A stretch of DNA of 7,898 nt from Nitrososphaeraceae archaeon (GTDB lineage: Archaea; Thermoproteota; Nitrososphaeria; Nitrososphaerales; Nitrososphaeraceae). How positions within the stretch are numbered: position 1 is the first letter of the stretch; every line of letters begins with the position of its first letter. Made by a program: the position numbers and the translations under genes. The notes beneath the pieces are model-generated. The model was not told the origin of the DNA. It ran no database searches and worked only from the letters and a program-made list of their open reading frames with translations. This document shows positions 1 to 5,254 of the stretch, one piece after another. Where the stretch lies: NCBI GenBank assembly GCA_025922715.1, contig JAICHH010000077.1, positions 1 through 7,898 of the forward strand, written 5' to 3'.

Positions 1-837
1 AATCATAGGTCCGTTATGGTCTATTCTATCAATTCTAAACCATGTACCAAGGGAGAAATTACTGAGACGGAATGACTCTTCTTTCTCGATAACGTCTTTT
101 TCAGTTTGTTCAAATGTTTTAAACGGTTGATATTTGTAAGATGACTGAATGGGAGAAATGGATGAAAAAGGAAGATATAGGATTCTGCCATTTGATGGGA
201 ATTCATCGTAATTGTAAACATTAAAGATTTCCTCTAACGATAAAGCACGGTCCCAAAGAATTACTTCATCTATATCTCCAGTAAAAAATTTGTCAAGATT
301 AAGTGCATTGGCACCTAATCTTATAGATTGAGATCCTTTCATATCAGGTATTGCACCTAATGTAGATATTTTGCCAATTTCTACTCCATCTACATACAAT
401 TTCAAAAATAGGCCATCATTAGTGAGTATAGCATTATGCCAATTTCCGTCGTTAAATTTTTGTTTAGAGGTAACGAAAATATTGGTTCCTCTTTGGGTTT
501 CAAATCCTCCTTCAAGAAATTCTTCTGGAGTAATCCAAATACCATAGTTCATATTATTTCCAGGTGCATCGTCATTCATTCCACCTTTGTTCACAATTGT
601 GCCTGGTTCTAAGTAATCCTGCTTATCTGTTCTAAACCAAGTAGACAATGTAAAGTCTTTTAATTGTAATCTTTCGCTATTTTCAATATCTAAAAAAGTA
701 GAACCAGTAAGAGTAAGAAATGTAGGTGACGTTTGAGATTCAACTAATACATAATTCGAGTTAATTAATAAAATACAACAGAAAAGAGTAATTAGTACAG
801 CCGATAACAACTGAAATTTTCTATCGGAATTTTTCAT
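1..837 (-). CDS. Secreted LamG (concanavalin A-like) domain protein, 3' end cut by window
   Basis: The first 279 residues are open to the window edge; the C-terminus is missing. The start is the ATG at 837, preceded by a good AGGAG 8 bases upstream. Residues 1-35 form a signal peptide: basic MKNSDRK, then a hydrophobic core LLSAVLITLFCCILLI. Residues about 38-210 read as a complete LamG/LamGL jelly-roll: STWFRT near 65, a GTIVNKGG strand near 79, NDGNWHNAILTNDG near 130-142, LKLYVDGVEIG near 146, and the typical ending FTGDIDEVILWDRALSLEEI near 185-204. A second LamG begins near 256 (FRLSNFSLGTWFRI) and runs off the edge, so this is a tandem-LamG protein. Such domains usually bind carbohydrate or mediate adhesion; no catalytic site is visible. 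It is predicted to be exported to the cell surface or medium. The ligand is unknown. The domain call is firm; the role is inferred. Confidence 0.87.
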   Translation of the reverse strand, partial: MKNSDRKFQLLSAVLITLFCCILLINSNYVLVESQTSPTFLTLTGSTFLDIENSERLQLKDFTLSTWFRTDKQDYLEPGTIVNKGGMNDDAPGNNMNYGIWITPEEFLEGGFETQRGTNIFVTSKQKFNDGNWHNAILTNDGLFLKLYVDGVEIGKISTLGAIPDMKGSQSIRLGANALNLDKFFTGDIDEVILWDRALSLEEIFNVYNYDEFPSNGRILYLPFSSISPIQSSYKYQPFKTFEQTEKDVIEKEESFRLSNFSLGTWFRIDRIDHNGPMI

Positions 838-845
838 ATAATTTG

Positions 846-850
846 CTCCT
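846..850 (-). promoter_or_regulatory. Shine-Dalgarno site of the LamG gene
   Basis: On the minus strand AGGAG lies 8 bases before the ATG at 837. It is the only clear Shine-Dalgarno match before a start in this window; the other genes look leaderless or have very short leaders. It fixes the LamG start. Confidence 0.6.
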
Positions 851-873
851 AGATTTTTTTAACATTTATTCTA

Positions 874-886
874 CTATTTAAAAATA
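874..886 (-). promoter_or_regulatory. TATA box of the LamG gene
   Basis: Minus strand reads TATTTTTAAATAG. With its centre near 880 and the usual 25-27 base offset, transcription would start near 854, giving a leader of about 17 bases that just includes the AGGAG site. The geometry is consistent, but the region is AT-rich and the call rests on position. Confidence 0.4.
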
Positions 887-1167
887 CCCCTATGACCCTC
901 TACTGTATATTTTACATTTAAAATAGCATTAGTACCTATATTCTTTCGATAACTAAGTTTTCCTAAAATCTTCTCATCCATTTATAGGAAAAAGGTTTCT
1001 GAATATTTATAACAAACCGAAGTTTTTTTTATAAATATTATTCATGTTTATGATATACTATATAGTTCCTGTTACCTTTTTTAAATAGTGAAATAGAAGA
1101 ATGATATATAACAATAATACTAAAAGGCTTGTATAATATTACAACTTAAAAATTCTCTATGCGTTTC

Positions 1168-1177
1168 TTCTTAAGAA
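1168..1177. repeat. 10-base perfect palindrome TTCTTAAGAA
   Basis: A perfect inverted repeat whose centre is 17 bases from the centre of the next palindrome (1183-1196). The pair sits 56-84 bases upstream of the flippase start, where an archaeal regulator could bind. Palindromes this short arise by chance in AT-rich DNA, so operator function is inference. Confidence 0.3.
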
Positions 1178-1182
1178 TGATA

Positions 1183-1196
1183 ATCGTTTAAACGAT
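1183..1196. repeat. 14-base perfect palindrome ATCGTTTAAACGAT upstream of flippase
   Basis: Two perfect 7-base arms with no spacer. The central TTTAAA could also act as a TATA core: a start of transcription near 1216 would leave a leader of about 36 bases before the TTG at 1252. It could instead be an operator for a dimeric helix-turn-helix regulator. About one such palindrome is expected by chance in a window of this size and composition, so position rather than symmetry is the main argument. Confidence 0.35.
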
Positions 1197-1251
1197 ATAA
1201 ACCATTTTATTGATAGTCTTAATAAATAAATAAAAGATAACGTGAACATAA

Positions 1252-2391
1252 TTGCTAAAGTTTCTAAAGTCTAACAAAGGTCTAGTATATATAATACTTG
1301 GAAATATCTTTGGTGCTTTATTAACAGGAGGGTTTTGGCTTTTGCTAGCATCACTACAGAGTGTAGAAGAATATGGAGAAACTAGTTTTATGATTTCAAT
1401 GGCTTCCTTGGCAGCCAGTTTTGCTCTTTTGGGCTTGAATACAGCTATTACAACTTTTATACCCAAAGGACATGATAAAATTCATGTTGCAGCAAACCAG
1501 GTAATATTAATCTCAAGTATTATTGCTGCATTAATTGTAGCCCAGAGAGATTGGTTATTAGGTTTATTCGTCGTTGGAATGACTTTTTGGATGATGAGTA
1601 TATACGAATTCCTCGGAAGGAAATCATATAAACAATATGCAATTGCGAATATTGGAGCGAGAGGTTGTCAACTTTTACTTTCTATCATTTTCTATTATAT
1701 TATTGGCATTCCTGGAATTATAATTGGCTTTACAGTCTCTTTTTTCTTATTTAGTCATAGATATTTTCTTTCAATAAAATATTTTAAAAAAGACTTTAGT
1801 GAGATTAGTGGAAAAATGAAATTTGCTTTGCATAGTTATTCGTTCAATATGTCAAATGCATTATTAATGTACTTTGATAAAATTATTATACCTCCAATTT
1901 TTGGATACGCTATTTTAGGGTATTATCAATTAGGTTTTCAATTTTTGATGTTTCTAGGAATGATACCAATTAGTTTTTTCCAATATCTTATTCCGGAGGA
2001 ATCAAGTGGACACAAAAAAACAAAGTTAAGAATAATAGGATTCGGCTTATCTATAGGTCTGGCAGGTTTACTCTATTTTTTGAGTCCCCTTCTCATAAAT
2101 GTATTTTTCCCTCAATATCAGAATTCATTAGATGCTATAAGAGTAATTAGCATTGGAATAATTCCAATGATGATAGCATATATTATTAATTCAAAATTCT
2201 TAAGTGAAGGTAATACAAAAGGTGTCGTTATTGGAGCCATTATTTATCAAATATTACAAATTACCTTAATGATTTTGCTCGGACGATTGATTGAAGTTAC
2301 TGGTATAGCACTTTCTGTAGTTATAGCTCTGACTGGACAAGCATTGTTTCTCCTTCTTTATAAAAAATTGTCTAAAAAATTAGTATCATAA
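1252..2391 (+). CDS. Polysaccharide/lipid-linked oligosaccharide flippase (Wzx/MATE-like, MOP superfamily)
   Basis: A 379-residue integral membrane protein with about 12 hydrophobic segments (roughly 11-34, 44-64, 82-98, 101-121, 137-151, 153-169, 196-215, 220-245, 260-285, 296-313, 324-344, 348-370), in two halves as in the MOP exporter superfamily. The opening (IFGALLTGGFWLLLASLQSVEEYGETSFMISMA in essence: helix, then VEEYG at 38-42) matches Wzx/RfbX proteins, which flip lipid-linked sugars across the membrane. At 379 residues it is a little shorter than the usual 400-480. The start is TTG, directly after an in-frame TAA at 1249-1251; the next in-frame ATG would lose the first helix. No Shine-Dalgarno is visible. 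Neighbours suggest envelope glycan or glycolipid assembly, but no glycosyltransferase lies in the window. Family confident; substrate unknown. Confidence 0.85.
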   Translation: MLKFLKSNKGLVYIILGNIFGALLTGGFWLLLASLQSVEEYGETSFMISMASLAASFALLGLNTAITTFIPKGHDKIHVAANQVILISSIIAALIVAQRDWLLGLFVVGMTFWMMSIYEFLGRKSYKQYAIANIGARGCQLLLSIIFYYIIGIPGIIIGFTVSFFLFSHRYFLSIKYFKKDFSEISGKMKFALHSYSFNMSNALLMYFDKIIIPPIFGYAILGYYQLGFQFLMFLGMIPISFFQYLIPEESSGHKKTKLRIIGFGLSIGLAGLLYFLSPLLINVFFPQYQNSLDAIRVISIGIIPMMIAYIINSKFLSEGNTKGVVIGAIIYQILQITLMILLGRLIEVTGIALSVVIALTGQALFLLLYKKLSKKLVS

Positions 2392-2412
2392 TCATCAGCG
2401 ATTATCTTTTTT
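2388..2412 (+). terminator. Hairpin plus T-run ending the flippase transcript
   Basis: Arms ATAATC (2388-2393) and GATTAT (2400-2405) pair perfectly over a 6-base loop and are followed by C and six Ts (2407-2412). The T-run, the main archaeal termination signal, is on the plus strand only, so it serves the flippase and not the convergent deacetylase. The stem overlaps the flippase stop codon (2389-2391). Confidence 0.5.
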
Positions 2413-2416
2413 ATAT

Positions 2417-3100
2417 CTAATATAAAACAGTTTTCACTATTTCAAATGCCTCAGCATATTTTGTGTTCATTTGATATCCACGATATAGAGATCTTCCAAC
2501 AATAGCATCTATCCAAAACGGACCGCATCTAAGATTTTGTGATTTAAAACACTTTAAAGACTTTGTTTTATTTTCCATTTCTTTAGTAATATCAACAAAT
2601 AGCTGTGGTCTAAAGGCTTTTTCTGTTAACCCTCCAGGTATTGTTGTTTCATACATATACAAATTACTAATATCACGTGAGGCAGCAATAACAGATTGGG
2701 TAAGAATTTGATGATCTTGATGGGAGTCACCTATCCACTGAGTATAAACTGTAGTTGTTTTATATTTCTTTATTAACGAATCAATTAATGATACCATTCT
2801 TCTACCAAACACTATATCTTGCGGAGATAAATCTAAAAATTCAGGAGATTTACAACCTAAAATAGTAGCAGAAGATATAGCTTCCAATTTTCTTTCATCT
2901 TTTTTATCAGCAATAGTAAAATTTGGTAATGTAGCTATAACCATGATTATATCATAGCCAAGCTTTGCCAATTTTGTAATAGTACCACCCATGCCTATTT
3001 CTATGTCATCAGGATGAGCACCAAAAACCAATATTCTGTGGAAATTATCCATACCAGCTTTTGAATAAAATATAATTAAATTTTTACTAATCGCATTCAT
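2417..3100 (-). CDS. PIG-L/LmbE family zinc-dependent N-acetyl-sugar deacetylase
   Basis: A 227-residue protein, the normal length of this family, which removes acetyl from N-acetylglucosaminyl groups (GlcNAc-phosphatidylinositol in PIG-L, GlcNAc-inositol in MshB, GlcNAc-malate in BshB). The AHPDD motif is at 28-32: by homology with MshB, H29 and D32 bind zinc and D31 is the general base. The third zinc ligand is H130 in GDSHQDH (124-130). The C-terminal YAEAF (215-219) is typical of BshB/PIG-L enzymes. No membrane segment or signal peptide is seen, so it is probably cytoplasmic or peripheral. M17 (base 3052) would give a shorter start close to the fold, but a TATA box at 3121-3128 lies about 25 bases before 3100, favouring a leaderless transcript from 3100. 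It is divergent from a phosphatidyltransferase, making an inositol glycolipid substrate attractive but unproven. Confidence 0.9.
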   Translation of the reverse strand: MNAISKNLIIFYSKAGMDNFHRILVFGAHPDDIEIGMGGTITKLAKLGYDIIMVIATLPNFTIADKKDERKLEAISSATILGCKSPEFLDLSPQDIVFGRRMVSLIDSLIKKYKTTTVYTQWIGDSHQDHQILTQSVIAASRDISNLYMYETTIPGGLTEKAFRPQLFVDITKEMENKTKSLKCFKSQNLRCGPFWIDAIVGRSLYRGYQMNTKYAEAFEIVKTVLY

Positions 3101-3118
3101 TAAGATGTTTAAATGTTA

Positions 3119-3129
3119 AAAATATAAAG
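3119..3129. promoter_or_regulatory. Shared, near-symmetric TATA box between divergent genes
   Basis: Plus strand AAAATATAAAG; minus strand CTTTATATTTT. The centre near 3124 is about 25 bases from the deacetylase ATG (3100, minus), implying a leaderless transcript, and about 37 bases from the phosphatidyltransferase TTG (3161, plus), implying a leader of about 10 bases. No second equally good TATA is seen in the 60-base spacer, so one box may serve both directions. Confidence 0.4.
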
Positions 3130-3160
3130 AGATAATAGTTAAAATTAACGGTCTATATTA

Positions 3161-3757
3161 TTGCTAAACAAATATAGGAAACTTTTACAACCTATTTTAG
3201 AGAAAGTTGGTATTTTATTTTCATCTACTGGATTATCACCAAACACACTCTCTTTAATTGGATTCATTATAACTATTATTTCTTCTATTATTTTTGGAAT
3301 TAATTCCTTACACTTAGATCCAACAATAAATTTTTCAGCCATCGGTAGTCTTTTCTTATTAGCCGGGGGATTCTTTGATGTGATTGATGGGAGTGTCGCT
3401 AAGATTACTAAAAGGACATCTAGAAAAGGTTCTTTTCTTGATTCGACATTAGACAAAATTTCTGAGACAATAATATTTTTAGGAATAGCGATAGGAGAAT
3501 TCGCTAATCCCATATTGTGTCTAATAGCTGTGTCATCATCATTGTTGGTCAGCTATACTAGATCTCGTGCAGAAACATTAGGAATTGATTTGAGCGGCAT
3601 AGGATTTGGAGAAAGAGCAGAAAGAATACTAATTCTTGCTATAATGGGATTACTTCCTTTTTCTCATTCACTAGAATATGGTGTTATAATAGTTATCGGA
3701 ATTTCTATTATCACGATTATACAAAGAATAAATAAAACATTAAAAAACTTAGAATGA
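3161..3757 (+). CDS. CDP-alcohol phosphatidyltransferase, probably archaetidylinositol phosphate synthase
   Basis: A 198-residue membrane enzyme of the usual size. The family transfers a phosphatidyl-type group from a CDP-lipid (CDP-archaeol in archaea) to an alcohol such as inositol phosphate. The signature is visible: D73, D76, G77, A80, then G90, D94 and D98, with the aspartates binding metal and the CDP moiety. The usual Arg after A80 is Lys81. Membrane helices lie roughly at 30-48, 61-78, 103-119, 121-132, 155-166 and 172-188. SYTRSRAETLGID (131-143) and GERAERILIL (150-159) match the inositol-phosphate-type archaeal branch rather than the glycerol- or serine-type. TTG is the only normal start after the upstream in-frame TAA (3146-3148). 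Its stop directly abuts the eS26 stop. Family is firm; inositol phosphate as acceptor is inferred. Confidence 0.85.
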   Translation: MLNKYRKLLQPILEKVGILFSSTGLSPNTLSLIGFIITIISSIIFGINSLHLDPTINFSAIGSLFLLAGGFFDVIDGSVAKITKRTSRKGSFLDSTLDKISETIIFLGIAIGEFANPILCLIAVSSSLLVSYTRSRAETLGIDLSGIGFGERAERILILAIMGLLPFSHSLEYGVIIVIGISIITIIQRINKTLKNLE

Positions 3758-4045
3758 TTATCTAAGTCTTGTATTTACTCTTCTTTCTACTTCAGATCTA
3801 ACCTTCACTATCCCTCTATGGACAGCACAAGAAACACAATAAAATTTTACATCCGTTGCTGGAGAAATATATGCTCCTTGAGCTCTCAACTCTTTAGCTA
3901 AAGTAGGTTCAACTAAGGTTATCCTGCCTGTAATCTTTTTTGCTTTATCTCTAGGAACCATAGCACCACACTGACTACAATGGACAGTTCCTGAACTACC
4001 TTTTCCTCCTTTAGTACGGCCGCGACTTGTACGTTTCTTTGGCAT
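3758..4045 (-). CDS. rps26e: Small ribosomal subunit protein eS26
   Basis: A complete 95-residue eS26. It has a basic N-terminus (PKKRTSRGRTKGGKG), a zinc knuckle made by C23/C26 (VHCSQCGAMVPRDKA) and C70/C73, and the hallmark FYCVSCAVHRGIVKVRS at 68-84, close to the eukaryotic YCVSCAIHS sequence. It binds the 30S platform near the 3' end of 16S rRNA and the mRNA exit channel. It is absent from bacteria and most Euryarchaeota, hence the taxonomic weight. The ATG at 4045 has no Shine-Dalgarno but has a TATA box 27 bases upstream, so its mRNA is probably leaderless. Its stop is adjacent to the phosphatidyltransferase stop with no spacer; the T-run for termination (six Ts, minus strand, 3747-3742) lies inside that neighbouring gene. 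Very secure. Confidence 0.97.
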   Translation of the reverse strand: MPKKRTSRGRTKGGKGSSGTVHCSQCGAMVPRDKAKKITGRITLVEPTLAKELRAQGAYISPATDVKFYCVSCAVHRGIVKVRSEVERRVNTRLR

Positions 4046-4067
4046 ATAATTATGATTTTGAATCCAT

Positions 4068-4076
4068 ACTTTAAAG
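4068..4076 (-). promoter_or_regulatory. TATA box of eS26 gene
   Basis: Minus strand CTTTAAAGT, centred 27 bases before the ATG at 4045, so transcription should begin at or beside the start codon. Similar CTTTAAA words precede the NAD kinase (4214) and CTP synthase (6921) genes. Confidence 0.5.
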
Positions 4077-4213
4077 GTTCTGTTAAAATTAACTCTTATA
4101 ATTAAAAGTCAATTATTTTATTTCAATTCTGTTCAAATCTAAAAATTGGTTATGTAAAAGTGGAGATAACACATGAAATACTAAATTCAACTAATAATAT
4201 CAAAAAAATTTAA

Positions 4214-4221
4214 CTTTAAAT
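4214..4221 (+). promoter_or_regulatory. TATA box of NAD kinase gene
   Basis: CTTTAAAT with centre about 32 bases before the ATG at 4250, implying a leader of about 5 bases. The TTAAATAAATATAAAG stretch just downstream (4228-4243) is an alternative but sits too close to the start. The rest of the 204-base divergent spacer from eS26 shows nothing definite. Confidence 0.4.
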
Positions 4222-4249
4222 GAGAGATTAAATAAATATAAAGAAAATA

Positions 4250-5254
4250 ATGAAAATTGCACTTTTTGGTGCTCATCCTCAGAATACATTATTAATCTCA
4301 AAAATTAAAAAAATTCTTGATAATTCGTTTATTCAAACTATCCTCATGACTGAAAATAATTTTAATCTAGCAAATCAGGTAGATTTAGTGTTTATCATTG
4401 GTGGAGATCGGGCTATTTTAGATTATTTTCATAAAGTAGTGGATGAATCTGCTCCAGTCATAGGAGTATATGAATCTGAATCTACTGGATTTTTAGCTCA
4501 AATAGATGTACGCGATTTGGAACCCATCATTCAAAGACTAAAAAAAAATGATTATAGAATCGATGAAGTTGTTAGATTAGCAGTAAATGTAGATGGAAAG
4601 GAAATGGAACCTGTATTAAATGATGTTGCAGTATTTCCAAGTAAAAGTGCCACATTAATGGAACATATACTTCGTATTGACAAAAATGACGTTTGGCATG
4701 ACAATAGTGACGGAGTAATCATATCAACCCCTACTGGATCTACAGCGTATTCTATGTCAGCAGGAGGTCCTATGATATTACAGAATTCAAAAGTTTTTGT
4801 AGCAGTATCTGTAAATTCTGTAGATAACACTAGAAGACCATTAATTTTTTCAGATAATTGTATATTGGAAATATCTGATATTCTAAGTAGATATCATTGC
4901 GAAGTAGTTTTAGATGGTGGAAGAAGATTAGGAATTAAAAAAATTCTAACATGTCGTAAACATCCATATCCAGCAAAACTAGTGAGGTTGATAGGCGATA
5001 GTTCTGTTACTTCTTTAATTGCTAAAAAAATTAAAATTGCTGAAGAATTATTGAATATGCCACCGAGTGCAAAGCTAATATTAAAAATATTAGAATATGA
5101 AGGGTCTATGAGCCAGAAGGATTTAGCTACTAAAACATTATTACCTGAAAGAACAATCAGATTATCTTTAGGTCATCTTGTTAATAGAGGATATGTAAAA
5201 AAGAAAACATCGTTACGTGATGCCAGGCATAGAACCTATGAGCTCAAGATTTGA
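4250..5254 (+). CDS. NAD kinase-like protein with C-terminal winged-helix domain
   Basis: 334 residues. Residues 1-265 match ATP-NAD kinase, which phosphorylates NAD(H) to NADP(H) in the cytosol. Motifs seen: GGD at 51-53; VLNDVAVFP at 122-130 in place of the NE/D motif; DGVIISTPTGSTAYSMSAGGP at 154-174 in essence (TPTGSTAY 160-167), the NAD-binding signature; RRPLIF at 195-200; and LDGG at 221-224. Oddly, the catalytic GGDG is GGDR, with Arg54 for the glycine. Residues about 268-334 add a winged helix-turn-helix: PPSAKLILKILEYEG, then SQKDLATKTLLPERTIRLSLGHLVNRGYV, then a basic wing ending ARHRTYELKI, resembling MarR/Lrp-like DNA-binding domains. It could be an enzyme with self-regulation or a nucleotide-sensing regulator. 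The ATG at 4250 begins at the family N-terminus. Its 3' end overlaps pyrG by 11 bases. Confidence 0.87.
   Translation: MKIALFGAHPQNTLLISKIKKILDNSFIQTILMTENNFNLANQVDLVFIIGGDRAILDYFHKVVDESAPVIGVYESESTGFLAQIDVRDLEPIIQRLKKNDYRIDEVVRLAVNVDGKEMEPVLNDVAVFPSKSATLMEHILRIDKNDVWHDNSDGVIISTPTGSTAYSMSAGGPMILQNSKVFVAVSVNSVDNTRRPLIFSDNCILEISDILSRYHCEVVLDGGRRLGIKKILTCRKHPYPAKLVRLIGDSSVTSLIAKKIKIAEELLNMPPSAKLILKILEYEGSMSQKDLATKTLLPERTIRLSLGHLVNRGYVKKKTSLRDARHRTYELKI

Larger units (their letters stand above)
838..1251. other. Divergent AT-rich intergenic region (414 bases)
   Basis: Lies between the LamG gene (minus) and the flippase gene (plus). It holds the LamG TATA box and Shine-Dalgarno site on the left, and on the right two close palindromes (1168-1177 and 1183-1196) plus AT-rich TATA-like sequence about 1219-1236 before the flippase TTG. 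The middle, about 890-1160, has only T-runs and scattered AT-rich words; I see no ORF, tRNA or convincing structured RNA there. Confidence 0.6.

Noticed and set aside
21..221. 66-codon minus-strand frame inside the LamG gene
   Set aside because: It lies on the same strand in another frame; the longer LamG frame with signal peptide and domain explains this DNA.
1188..1466. 92-codon minus-strand frame across the flippase start
   Set aside because: It overlaps the well-supported flippase on the other strand and has no recognisable domain.
3145..3513. 122-codon minus-strand frame inside the phosphatidyltransferase
   Set aside because: It is antisense to clear catalytic motifs, with no promoter or family match of its own.
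4159..4185. GGAG followed by ATG AAA TAC TAA, and a 17-codon GTG frame in the spacer before NAD kinase
   Set aside because: The ATG frame has only three codons and the GTG frame has no family-like features; neither is supported by position or composition.
4552..4830. 92-codon minus-strand frame inside the NAD kinase
   Set aside because: Antisense shadow of the conserved TPTGSTAY region.
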